Positions 17,322 to 25,317 of a stretch of 64,000 nt of DNA are shown here, one piece after another; positions within the stretch are counted from its first letter, which is position 1; each line of letters begins with the position of its first letter. Source of the stretch: CAVYHJ01 sp963768165 [NCBI: uncultured bacterium] (GTDB lineage: Bacteria; UBP4; UBA4092); assembly GCA_963768165.1 (NCBI GenBank), contig CAVYHJ010000026.1, forward strand, positions 1-64,000. Reading direction: 5' to 3'. The translations under genes and the position numbers were made by a program. The notes beneath the pieces are model-generated. The model saw only the letters and a list, made by a program, of their open reading frames with translations, was not told the origin of the DNA and did no database searches.

Positions 17322-18344
17322 TTATTTTCTTTGGGTATCAGTTAATGATTCGTCTTCCTGTTTTCGAGTACGGTCAGTGTCTGGATGAAATTCCCAATAT
17401 CGTAACGGGTTACCGATCAATCCCTGGGGACGGAAAATCATGATGATAACCATTAACGCTCCAAAGAGAAGCATACGATACATGGGATAATCTCGTAAGA
17501 GAGCCACCAGTAAGGTGAGTAACACGGCACCCAGAATGGTTCCGGGTATACTCCCCATCCCACCGAGAACAACCATTGTTACAATGATAACCGATTCCAT
17601 AAAGCCAAATGAATCAGGAGAAACAAACCCGTCCCGGCTGGCGAAATATGCACCTGTGATGCCCGCAAAGACGGCACCGATGGCGAAGGCCAATAATTTT
17701 AATCTTGCGACATTAACACCCATTGATTCCGCGGCGATTTCATCTTCCCGAATGGCAATCCACGCCCTGCCAATGCGGGAGTTATCCAAGCGGGAAATAA
17801 TAAGGACAGTACAAATGATAAAACATAGAATCAAATAGTAATAAAGAAGTAGTTTATCCATACCGAGGAAATCCGGGAAAGGTTGTGTATTGACGGAAAT
17901 CCCTTTGGGGCCGTGAGTTAAATCATCCCAATTATTAAGGACAATGCGGGTAATTTCCCCAAAACCTAGAGTAATAATGGCGAGATAGTCTCCGCGGACC
18001 CGGAGAACCGGAGCGCCGAGGATTAATCCAAAAATACCCGTCACTAGGGCACAAATCGGGAGTAAGGTCCAAAAGCCCAAATGGTGATTAAAATTGAGAA
18101 TTGCCAGAGTATATGCCCCGATACCGTAAAATGCAACGTACCCTAAATTTAGAAGACCGGCATAACCGAGAATAATTCCCAGACCGAGAGAGAGCATAAC
18201 ATTAATCCCGACATCGGATAAGACCAATAAATAGTAAGGCGATCGTATAGGATTTATAGTTCGTAAAATGAAGGGGAGAAATAATAAAAAAAACAAAAGA
18301 AAATACTGTCCATATTTTTGGAGTTGGCTGATTCGCGGAGTCAT
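17322..18344 (-). CDS. livM: Branched-chain amino acid ABC transporter permease
   Basis: LivM-type permease, 340 residues, with about eight to ten membrane helices. The conserved stretch GYAGLLNLGYVAFYGIGAY and the EITRIVLNNWDDLTHGPKGI loop are typical of LivM. The C-terminus has a charged cytoplasmic tail of about 30 residues. It starts 4 bp after livH ends. It pairs with LivH to form the translocation channel in the inner membrane. Confidence 0.94.
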   Translation of the reverse strand: MTPRISQLQKYGQYFLLFFLLFLPFILRTINPIRSPYYLLVLSDVGINVMLSLGLGIILGYAGLLNLGYVAFYGIGAYTLAILNFNHHLGFWTLLPICALVTGIFGLILGAPVLRVRGDYLAIITLGFGEITRIVLNNWDDLTHGPKGISVNTQPFPDFLGMDKLLLYYYLILCFIICTVLIISRLDNSRIGRAWIAIREDEIAAESMGVNVARLKLLAFAIGAVFAGITGAYFASRDGFVSPDSFGFMESVIIVTMVVLGGMGSIPGTILGAVLLTLLVALLRDYPMYRMLLFGALMVIIMIFRPQGLIGNPLRYWEFHPDTDRTRKQEDESLTDTQRK

Positions 18345-18348
18345 GGTC

Positions 18349-19263
18349 TCAAGCTCTTTCGTGTATCCGTGCGCCCAGTAGTCCAGATGGTTTAAAAATT
18401 AAAACGAGGACTAAAACAAAAAAGGCGATGGCATCTTTGTATTGGCTGGAAATGTAACCGGCACCCAGATTTTCCAAGATGCCGAGGAGAAATCCTCCCA
18501 GCATGGCCCCGGGGATATTGCCAATTCCACCCAGTACTGCGCAGGTGAAGGCTTTTATCCCAGCAATATAACCCATGTCATATTTCACCACGCCATAATA
18601 CATACCGACCATAATACCGGCGGCGGCGGCAAGACTAGAGCCGATTAAGAAAGTAGCAGAGATAATTCGGTTAATATTAATCCCCATGAGCGCAGCGGCT
18701 TCCTGGTCCAGAGCGGTGGCACGGATGGCGACACCTAGTTTGGTTTTCTTAATCATCAATTGGAGAATAGCCATTAAGAAAAGAGAGGAGAGGATGATAA
18801 AGATTTGGAGATAGGAGAAATGGATGTTTTTTAAATCCAAACTTCCCGGGATGAGATTAGGGAAAGGTTTATTGTCAGAACCGAACCATAACATGGCGGC
18901 GTTTTGAAGGAAAATGGAGACTCCTACGGCACTAATGAGCGGTGCCAAACGGGGAGCAGAGCGTAAAGGGCGATAGGCAATGAATTCTACGGTGACACCG
19001 AGAAACGCACTAAAAATCATAGGAAGAATAAATAATATCGGTAAATAAATCCAGACATGTCCTGTGGCAGAAGCAGTGATGCCCAAGAATCCAATGAGGA
19101 GAAATCCAATATAAGCACCCATCATGTATATTTCGCCATGTGCAAAATTAATGAATTCGAGGACTCCATAGACCATGGTGTAGCCCAAGGCGATTAAGGC
19201 ATAGACTGCTCCAAGAGTAATTCCATTGATTAATTGTTGTAAAAATAATCCGCCAGTCTGCAT
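18349..19263 (-). CDS. livH: Branched-chain amino acid ABC transporter permease
   Basis: LivH-type permease, 304 residues. The signature GAVYALIALGYTMVYGVLEF followed by INFAHGEIYMMGAYIG is diagnostic of LivH, and the EAA-like cytoplasmic loop MGININRIISATFLIGSSLAAAAGI is present. About eight helices. It lies 2 bp after aroK, so an aromatic-pathway gene and a purine gene share its transcript. The order purE-aroK-livH-livM-livG-livF is continuous with no gap above 5 bp. Confidence 0.95.
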   Translation of the reverse strand: MQTGGLFLQQLINGITLGAVYALIALGYTMVYGVLEFINFAHGEIYMMGAYIGFLLIGFLGITASATGHVWIYLPILFILPMIFSAFLGVTVEFIAYRPLRSAPRLAPLISAVGVSIFLQNAAMLWFGSDNKPFPNLIPGSLDLKNIHFSYLQIFIILSSLFLMAILQLMIKKTKLGVAIRATALDQEAAALMGININRIISATFLIGSSLAAAAGIMVGMYYGVVKYDMGYIAGIKAFTCAVLGGIGNIPGAMLGGFLLGILENLGAGYISSQYKDAIAFFVLVLVLIFKPSGLLGARIHERA

Positions 19264-19265
19264 AA

Positions 19266-19790
19266 TTAATGTGAGTTAACGAAATCCAATATCAATTTAA
19301 CAATTTGATCTTTTGATATCCGAGAGGTATCTACGGTGTAATCCGCTTGGGCGTAAAGGGGTTCACGAAAATTCAATATTTCCTTGACTCTATCAAGAGT
19401 CGGTTTGTCACCGAGAACGGGTCTGGTCTTTTTCTTCCCGGTTCGCGCCAGAATAATTTGTGGAGAAGCGGTAAGCCCAATCATTAGTCCATTTTCCTTG
19501 ATTTTCTTGATATTTTCCTCACGCAATACAATTCCCCCCCCTGTGGCAACTACCTGATTATCTTTGGACAACACTGTTTCCAAAATATCCGATTCCATGT
19601 CGCGGAATTTGGATTCACCTTTTTGTTGGAAAATTTCAGAAATCGTCATACCGGCGGATTGTTCAATCAAGGTATCAGTATCCACGAAGTTCCAATTCAA
19701 TTCTTCGGACAGTAGTTTTCCAATGGATGATTTTCCGGTACCCATGAAACCGACAAGAATAATATTTTTTACTTTATTTTGTTCCAGCAC
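19266..19790 (-). CDS. aroK: Shikimate kinase
   Basis: Shikimate kinase, 174 residues, phosphorylates shikimate with ATP in the chorismate pathway (cytoplasm). Walker A is GFMGTGKSSIG, the shikimate-binding motif is DTDTLIE with R in FRDMESD, and the GGG motif is VATGGGIV. A lid arginine occurs in KKTRPVL. Its start overlaps the end of purE by 17 bp, indicating coupled translation. aroK or aroL cannot be separated by sequence alone; aroK is used for the general case. Confidence 0.94.
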   Translation of the reverse strand: MLEQNKVKNIILVGFMGTGKSSIGKLLSEELNWNFVDTDTLIEQSAGMTISEIFQQKGESKFRDMESDILETVLSKDNQVVATGGGIVLREENIKKIKENGLMIGLTASPQIILARTGKKKTRPVLGDKPTLDRVKEILNFREPLYAQADYTVDTSRISKDQIVKLILDFVNSH

Positions 19791-20304
19791 GATTACATGA
19801 ACTCTTTCTTATAGTTTTTTGTATATTTTTATCTTTTTTAAGAACCGTTTTTGTCTGTTGTTTGCGAAACCGTTCAATTTTTTTGTTAATTTTGGCAGAT
19901 GATAAACCAAGAATTTGGCAGGCAAGAATGGCGGCATTCTCCGCATTATTGACACCAACAGTGGCTACCGGTATTCCACGTGGCATTTCGATAATGGATA
20001 AAAGAGAATCAATCCCATTGAAATTCCGGGTCTTTATAGGGATACCGATTACTGGTAAATCGGTGAGTGAAGCAGCGACACCGGGTAGGTGAGCTGCGCC
20101 TCCAGCGGCAGCAATAATCACTTTGAGTCCACGACTTTTCGCTGATTGGATATAGATTTGTGTCTGATCAGGAGTACGGTGTGCGGATAGAACACGAATC
20201 TCATGGGATATTTTCAACGATTCCAAAAATCGGATGGCGGGTTCCAGTATCGGGTAATCTGAATCACTACCCATGATAATGCCTATAAGGGGTCTATTTG
20301 TCAT
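19774..20304 (-). CDS. purE: N5-carboxyaminoimidazole ribonucleotide mutase
   Basis: PurE, 176 residues, rearranges N5-CAIR to CAIR in de novo purine synthesis. Motifs seen: MGSDSD, SAHRTP, AAGGAAHLPG and MPRGIPVATV. The canonical enzyme ends near residue 140. Here a lysine-rich tail of about 35 residues follows and overlaps the aroK start by 17 bp. A partner PurK is not in the window. It is the first gene of the purE-aroK-liv run, divergent from cinA across 158 bp. The start has GGAGGA within 10 nt (GAGGAACACAAATG). Confidence 0.94.
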   Translation of the reverse strand: MTNRPLIGIIMGSDSDYPILEPAIRFLESLKISHEIRVLSAHRTPDQTQIYIQSAKSRGLKVIIAAAGGAAHLPGVAASLTDLPVIGIPIKTRNFNGIDSLLSIIEMPRGIPVATVGVNNAENAAILACQILGLSSAKINKKIERFRKQQTKTVLKKDKNIQKTIRKSSCNRAGTK

Positions 20305-20462
20305 TTGTGTTCCTCCGAGTTATTTACTAAACCGAAAGGTGAATTATAGACAAAAAAGTCGGAATGGTCTAGGAGAGGTTTGAAAAGGTATAGAGTTATG
20401 TTGTTAGATATATTAATATAATAGTGAAGTAGTTATTTAACTATTAAGGGAATATTCATAGT

Positions 20463-21719
20463 ATGAAAACGGCAGAAATTATTTGTACAGGGTCGGAATT
20501 GCTCATTGGGACTTCCGTGGACACGAATTCAGTGTTTCTATCCAATCGTTTGCAGAAACTAGGTATAGGAGTTCGGTATAAAACGATTGTAGGTGATGAG
20601 AGGACAGAGATTAAGCAAGTCGTATTACATGCTTTGAGTCGCGTAGATTTAATTGTTTTGTCGGGTGGGCTTGGACCAACTGTAGATGACTTAACACGCA
20701 ATGTTCTTGCCGAGATGATCGGGAAAGAATTAATTTTTCATCAAGAGATTTATGGCAAGATATTGGTGCGAATCCGCAAAGTACACACGGGTAGGTTATT
20801 CCCGGAGACAGTGAAGTCACAGGCATACGTTCCCGAAGGAGCGGATTACTTTCTCAATAAGAATGGTACGGCTCCGGGGTTAGGAATAGAATACAAAGAG
20901 AAAATTATCATTGCCCTGCCCGGTCCACCAAGAGAATTAAAACCCATGTGGGATAATGATGTGCAAGGTTGGCTGAAGAAAAAATATCCCGGAGAGCAGA
21001 AGGTAATGTGCCGGGTGTTACGCACATGTGGGGTTCCTGAATCAATTGTGGATGACAAGATAAATCATCTATTTAGGACATCAGAAAATCCCAAGATTGG
21101 AGTTTGCGCGAATCCGGGAATGGTGGATATACGATTAGTGGGATGGGGAGATACCGAAGAGGAGGTAAAAACCAAAGTGTCAGTTGTTGAAAACGAGATT
21201 CGTCAAATATTAGGCGATGTTATCTTTGGAACGGATCATGACACTTTGGAAAGTATTGTCGGAGAACTTTTGAGAAAAAAAAGTTGGCATTTGTCTCTTG
21301 CAGAATCCTGTACCGGAGGAACTATTGCCAATCGAATTACCAACATACCGGGGAGTTCCGATTACTTTGATCGCAGTGTCGTAACGTATAGCAATCGTGC
21401 TAAAATAGAATTATTAAAAGTTCCTGAATCCGTGATTGATCGCTATGGTGCGGTGAGCGAAGAAACCGCAAGGGCCATGGTTTGTGGTATTCAAACTCTA
21501 TCCAAAACAGAAGTTGCCATAGCGGTAACAGGAATTGCGGGACCAACGGGCGGGACACCGGAGAAACCGGTAGGATTGGTCTATATTGCCATCGCAAGGG
21601 AAGATGGTACCGTGAGTTGTAAGAAATATAATTTTGTGGGAGAGCGAGAATTGATTAAATTTAGAACAACGCAAGAGGCCCTGGATAGTTTACGGCGATA
21701 CCTTTTGAGCGTTCATTAA
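20463..21719 (+). CDS. cinA: CinA-like NMN amidohydrolase / ADP-ribose hydrolase
   Basis: Full-length CinA family protein of 418 residues. The N-terminal COG1058 (MoeA-like) half has GSELLIGTSVDTNS and LSGGLGPTVDDLT. The C-terminal domain has LAESCTGG, where the serine of the deamidase site lies, with TYSNRAKIELL and AVTGIAGPTGGTPEKPVGLVY. The family recycles NAD by-products (nicotinamide mononucleotide deamidation and ADP-ribose cleavage). AAGGGA precedes the start by about 11 nt. It begins a plus-strand run of cinA, the aldolase and kdsD with gaps of 25 and 2 bp. Confidence 0.93.
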   Translation: MKTAEIICTGSELLIGTSVDTNSVFLSNRLQKLGIGVRYKTIVGDERTEIKQVVLHALSRVDLIVLSGGLGPTVDDLTRNVLAEMIGKELIFHQEIYGKILVRIRKVHTGRLFPETVKSQAYVPEGADYFLNKNGTAPGLGIEYKEKIIIALPGPPRELKPMWDNDVQGWLKKKYPGEQKVMCRVLRTCGVPESIVDDKINHLFRTSENPKIGVCANPGMVDIRLVGWGDTEEEVKTKVSVVENEIRQILGDVIFGTDHDTLESIVGELLRKKSWHLSLAESCTGGTIANRITNIPGSSDYFDRSVVTYSNRAKIELLKVPESVIDRYGAVSEETARAMVCGIQTLSKTEVAIAVTGIAGPTGGTPEKPVGLVYIAIAREDGTVSCKKYNFVGERELIKFRTTQEALDSLRRYLLSVH

Positions 21720-21744
21720 AATATCAAGATAAGGAGCCAAAACC

Positions 21745-22389
21745 ATGAAAATATTTTTAGATACTGGAAACATCGATGAAATCAAAGAAGCCAATAGTTG
21801 GGGTATCTTGGACGGGATTACAACAAATCCATCGTTGGTCTCAAAAGAAGGTGTAGATTTTATTACCTTGTTGAAAGAGATTTGCGAAATAGTGGACGGG
21901 CCCATTAGCGCGGAGGTCGTCAGTATAGATAGTCCGGGGATGTTGAAAGAAGCGCATGAATTGGTGAAGATTCATAAGAATATTGTGGTGAAAGTCCCAT
22001 TGATTGTGGAAGGGTTAAAATCGGTCAAGATTCTCAGCAAGGAAGGAATCAAGACGAATGTGACCTTGTGTTTTTCCGCCAATCAGGCGTTGCTGGCGGC
22101 GAAAGCGGGGGCGACCTATATCAGCCCGTTTATTGGAAGAATAGATGATATTAGTTATAACGGCGTGGATTTAATCCGCCAGATTCGTACTATCTATGAC
22201 AACTATGGATACCCTACACAGATATTAGCGGCCAGTATCCGGCATCCGCTGCATGTTGTGGATGTGTCTATGATTGGTGCGGATGTGGCAACCATGCCGT
22301 TTAAAGTGTTACAACAAATTGTGAAGCATCCTTTGACGGATATCGGGCTGAAGAATTTTCTAGCGGACTGGGAAAAACGGAAAAAATAA
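21745..22389 (+). CDS. Transaldolase-like aldolase (TalC/FSA type)
   Basis: A 214-residue short transaldolase-family enzyme with LDTGNIDEI and [12 protein letters not shown] at the N-terminus and Schiff-base lysine K83 in VVKVPL. GITTNPS and [19 protein letters not shown] are the usual barrel motifs. The size fits the TalC/fructose-6-phosphate aldolase subgroup rather than the ~320-residue TalB type. Transaldolase and aldolase activity cannot be separated without testing. AAGGAG lies upstream of the ATG. Sits between cinA and kdsD, so sugar-phosphate supply for Kdo precursors is a reasonable link. Confidence 0.92.
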   Translation: MKIFLDTGNIDEIKEANSWGILDGITTNPSLVSKEGVDFITLLKEICEIVDGPISAEVVSIDSPGMLKEAHELVKIHKNIVVKVPLIVEGLKSVKILSKEGIKTNVTLCFSANQALLAAKAGATYISPFIGRIDDISYNGVDLIRQIRTIYDNYGYPTQILAASIRHPLHVVDVSMIGADVATMPFKVLQQIVKHPLTDIGLKNFLADWEKRKK

Positions 22390-22391
22390 CA

Positions 22392-23423
22392 GTGAAGCAC
22401 TTTTCTCCGAAAGTATCTTTCCAAATATTGGAACAAGCCCGACGTGTTCTTGAAATCGAAGCGGAATCCATAGCAGATCTTATCCCGATAATTAATGAGA
22501 ATTTCACCAAAGCCGTTCAATTGATTTTATCTTGTAAAGGGCAGGTGATTGTGACGGCGATTGGGAAATCCGGTCATATCGGCAGAAAAATTGCTGCTAC
22601 CCTCATCAGCACAGGTACTCCGGCAGCATTTATGCATCCAAGTGAAGCATTGCATGGAGACTTGGGCATGATTACCCGGAAAGACGTCATTCTGGCTTTA
22701 TCGAATAGCGGTGAATCTGAGGAGATTGTAAACTTGGTACCACTCATTAAGAAAATTGGAGCAAAAATTATTTCCGTTACTGGCAAAAAGAAATCGACTC
22801 TTTCCCGGCTCAGTGATGTGGTTTTGGAGGTCAAAGTAAAGCAGGAGGCCGACCCACTGAACCTTGCGCCTACCGCCAGTACCACAGCTTGCCTTGCGTT
22901 TGGAGATGCATTAGCGGTTGTTTTGTTACATCAAAGGAAATTTGGAACACGTGATTTTGCTAAATTGCATCCCGGTGGGAATATCGGTCGTTCGTTATTA
23001 GAAGTAAAAGACATTATGCATTCTGGTGACGGGAATCCCATTATCTATGAAAACCTAACATTTAAAGAAGCTTTGTTTTCGATTACTTCCAAAGGATTGG
23101 GGGTTGTAAGTGTGGTAGATCAAAGGGGGACCCTAGCTGGAATTCTGACCGATGGCGATATTCGCCGGTTATTAATAAATTACGATGGCCGAATAGAGGA
23201 ATTATTATCACTACCAGTTAATGCAATAATGATAAAGAAACCCATATCTATTTTTCCGGATACTTTATGTATAGATGCGGTAAAATTGATGGAAGATAAT
23301 AGGAAACACAGGTTAATCCAGGTTCTTCCAGTAGTTGATGAGAAGAATCACCCCGTTGGAATGATTCATATCCATGATCTAATCAGAAGAGGATTTACTT
23401 TCAATCAGACTTGTCCAAAATAG
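22392..23423 (+). CDS. kdsD: Arabinose-5-phosphate isomerase, 3' end altered by IS4
   Basis: KdsD/KpsF-type isomerase converts ribulose-5-phosphate to arabinose-5-phosphate, the first Kdo precursor, implying an LPS-type outer membrane. The SIS domain (about residues 20-170) contains AIGKSGHIGRKIAATLISTG and SEALHGDLGMI. Two CBS domains follow (about 205-335). GTG start, 2 bp after the aldolase stop. The last five residues (QTCPK) and the stop codon are read from the left end of the IS4 element. Before insertion the frame would have continued after FTFN into KNIETEDSE and stopped at 24819-24821, giving 347 residues. The catalytic and CBS parts are untouched. Confidence 0.93.
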   Translation: MKHFSPKVSFQILEQARRVLEIEAESIADLIPIINENFTKAVQLILSCKGQVIVTAIGKSGHIGRKIAATLISTGTPAAFMHPSEALHGDLGMITRKDVILALSNSGESEEIVNLVPLIKKIGAKIISVTGKKKSTLSRLSDVVLEVKVKQEADPLNLAPTASTTACLAFGDALAVVLLHQRKFGTRDFAKLHPGGNIGRSLLEVKDIMHSGDGNPIIYENLTFKEALFSITSKGLGVVSVVDQRGTLAGILTDGDIRRLLINYDGRIEELLSLPVNAIMIKKPISIFPDTLCIDAVKLMEDNRKHRLIQVLPVVDEKNHPVGMIHIHDLIRRGFTFNQTCPK

Positions 23424-23437
23424 GGATTTAAAAAGAA

Positions 23438-23489
23438 CTCCGGTCGAAGTAAAATTGTAGTTTGCGAAAAACAAAATCTTAGACCGGAG
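23438..23489 (+). promoter_or_regulatory. Hairpin that could hide the transposase ribosome binding site
   Basis: CTCCGGTC (23438-23445) is the exact complement of GACCGGAG (23482-23489). The right arm contains the GGAGG Shine-Dalgarno for the transposase ATG at 23498. Transcripts that enter from kdsD would include both arms and fold the binding site away, a known way insertion sequences avoid activation by outside transcription. Confidence 0.6.
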
Positions 23490-23497
23490 GTAATACT

Positions 23498-24664
23498 ATG
23501 AATAAGTGTAGCAGTATTTTTGGACAGATTCTATCCCTCCTCCCACGGATAGGATTTGAGGGGTTGGTACAGGAAACGAAATCGGAGAAAGGGGCCAAGG
23601 GATTTAGTAGTTGGGAGCAATTAGTAGGGATGCTGTTTTGCCATATCGGACAAGCCTGTACGTTACGTGAGATTACGCAAGGATTATCCAGTATGCTCGG
23701 GAGAGTGAGGCATCTAGGGATGGAGGAAGCGCCGAAACGTTCCACCTTAGCCTATGCCAATGAGCACCGAACCTGGGAGTTATACCGCCAGACGTTTTAT
23801 TTGCTATTGCAACGCTACCAAGGAGAGTTTGTGGGGAAGAAAAAGTTTCGGTTCAAGAACCAGTTGGTGAGTTTTGATACGACGGTCATTGATCTATGCG
23901 CCAAGGTGTTTGACTGGGCGAAGTTCCGACGGACCAAAGGGGCCATCAAGTTGCCTTTGGTGTTGGATCATGAAGGATATCTGCCGACCTTTGCCTGTGT
24001 GACCGAAGCGAAAGTACATGAGGTGAATGTCTTACGCAGCCTGCGTTTTAGCGCTGGCAGTATCGTGGTGATCGATATGGGTTGTGTGGATTATCAGATG
24101 TTGGGAGACTGGAATGAAGAAGGCATCTATTTTGTGACCCGGCAAAAAAGCAATGCCCGCTATGAGGTGGTGGAAGAGAAGGAAGTCCCCCAGAATCGGA
24201 TGATTCTAAAGGATGAGATCATCTATCTGACGGGTCAATATGCCTTACATAATTATCCCGATCCCTTACGGCGGATCGAGGTAAAAGATCCCCAATCCAA
24301 TGAAGGGATCGTATTCCTGACCAACCATATGAACTTTGGAGCCACCACGATTGCCGCTATTTATAAAGACCGCTGGCAGATTGAGATCTTTTTTAAGACC
24401 CTCAAACAGAAACTACGGGTGAAAAGCTTTGTGGGAACCTCGGCCAATGCTCTCAAGATTCAGATTTGGACAGCACTGATTGCCCTGTTGTTGCTCAAAT
24501 ACCTGAAAACGCGCTCCACCCATGGCTGGTCCTTCAGCAACCTGTTGGCTCTTTTGCGTTTTAACCTGTTTGTCTATCGGGACTTATGGGAATGGCTTGA
24601 AAATCCATTAATCCCACCCCCGGAACCCTTGGGGGCCCAGCAACTTTCTCTGGGGATTATTTAA
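23498..24664 (+). CDS. IS4-family transposase
   Basis: A 388-residue DDE transposase with an N-terminal DUF4372-like region (about residues 5-75). Catalytic residues visible are D127 (SFDTTVIDL), D193 (VIDMGCVDY) and E296. The IS4 signature Y-(2)-R-(3)-E-(6)-K reads Y289, R292, E296, K303 (YKDRWQIEIFFKTLK). The frame is intact. Its base composition is more GC-rich than the neighbouring envelope genes. Its start follows GGAGG with 7 nt spacing. Confidence 0.95.
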   Translation: MNKCSSIFGQILSLLPRIGFEGLVQETKSEKGAKGFSSWEQLVGMLFCHIGQACTLREITQGLSSMLGRVRHLGMEEAPKRSTLAYANEHRTWELYRQTFYLLLQRYQGEFVGKKKFRFKNQLVSFDTTVIDLCAKVFDWAKFRRTKGAIKLPLVLDHEGYLPTFACVTEAKVHEVNVLRSLRFSAGSIVVIDMGCVDYQMLGDWNEEGIYFVTRQKSNARYEVVEEKEVPQNRMILKDEIIYLTGQYALHNYPDPLRRIEVKDPQSNEGIVFLTNHMNFGATTIAAIYKDRWQIEIFFKTLKQKLRVKSFVGTSANALKIQIWTALIALLLLKYLKTRSTHGWSFSNLLALLRFNLFVYRDLWEWLENPLIPPPEPLGAQQLSLGII

Positions 24665-24837
24665 TTGGACAGCAGAGATGCCTAGAGGAGACAACCTGGT
24701 TTATCAAAATGGCATTTGCTTGTCTAAAACCGTGATTTGGAAGGATATTTATAGAGAATAGAATTTATCTTGGACAGCAGTGACTTTCAATAAAAACATT
24801 GAAACGGAAGATTCGGAATAGATTTAGGAATGATTTT

Positions 24838-25176
24838 TTATTTCGCAGAAGCAGAATTGATTTCAATAAGAACTGCGTTCCACCGCTCTCGTAATAAAGT
24901 AATCTGAAAATCCTGCATTTCAGCCAGTATTCTTAAATTATAAGCGTCTCCCAATAAATCAGCAACCTGTTGTACGAATCTTTTTTCAAGACCCAAAGAA
25001 CTTGCCAGATGGACGGAATTCCGCATCAATTCTCCTGTTAACAAAAGGTATTCTTTCTCGATGGCAGGAGTCAATTGCTGCTTCACAACAGCTTGGGACA
25101 TTAATTCAGCCAAATGTTGCCATTTTGTCGTAAACGACTCCAGTTCTTCTGATAATCTACGCTCAGATCGCCCCAT
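24838..25176 (-). CDS. Hypothetical helical protein of the envelope cluster
   Basis: A 112-residue, nearly all-helical protein without signal peptide or membrane segment. I do not recognise a family. It has an EKEYLLLTGEL segment that resembles EEEFLQVKGLI in the 114-residue protein at 28637-28981, so the two may be distant relatives. It is the last gene of a minus-strand set (114-residue protein, large lipoprotein, 38-residue membrane protein, this gene) with gaps of 6-37 bp. No clear ribosome binding site is seen, so it may depend on coupling. Confidence 0.65.
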   Translation of the reverse strand: MGRSERRLSEELESFTTKWQHLAELMSQAVVKQQLTPAIEKEYLLLTGELMRNSVHLASSLGLEKRFVQQVADLLGDAYNLRILAEMQDFQITLLRERWNAVLIEINSASAK

Positions 25177-25194
25177 GATTTATGCAGCATTCCG

Positions 25195-25311
25195 TTAATC
25201 TTTTCGAAACAGGTTCAACAAATACATAATGTATATTGCGAATCCAATAATTAAAAGAAAAACAAAAATTTCAGCTTTCTGTAGCGTGTTTATATTTGAT
25301 AAAAAACCCAT
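25195..25311 (-). CDS. 38-residue single-pass membrane protein
   Basis: A small gene with ATG at 25311 and TAA at 25195. It encodes an amphipathic start (MGFLSNINTLQKAE), one hydrophobic helix (about residues 15-34, IFVFLLIIGFAIYIMYLLNL) and a positive tail (FRKD), suggesting N-out/C-in single-pass topology. AAGGAAATTAAGCGTCG precedes the ATG, with the lipoprotein stop codon inside it. The start is 6 bp after the lipoprotein stop and the end is 18 bp before the next gene. Its position and composition make it a likely real small membrane protein, but there is no homologue I can name. Confidence 0.6.
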   Translation of the reverse strand: MGFLSNINTLQKAEIFVFLLIIGFAIYIMYLLNLFRKD

Positions 25312-25317
25312 CGACGC

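Larger units (their letters stand above)
23406..24782 (+). mobile_element. IS4-family insertion sequence with 9-bp target duplication
   Basis: The element is 1377 bp. ACTTTCAAT occurs directly before it (23397-23405) and directly after it (24783-24791), a clean 9-bp target duplication. The termini are CAGACTTGTCCAAAATA at left and, complemented, CACTGCTGTCCAAGATA at right; they share CA at the tip and TGTCCAA-ATA. An extra copy of TTGGACAGCAG lies just inside the right end at 24665-24675. It interrupts the kdsD 3' end in the same orientation as kdsD. Confidence 0.88.

Noticed and set aside
19774-20304. MPRG in PurE as an abnormal active-site change
   Set aside because: As far as I recall the same residues occur in ordinary class I PurE proteins.
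24665-24675. TTGGACAGCAG directly after the IS4 transposase stop as the true right end
   Set aside because: The copy at 24770-24780 matches the left end over more bases and is followed by the 9-bp duplication.
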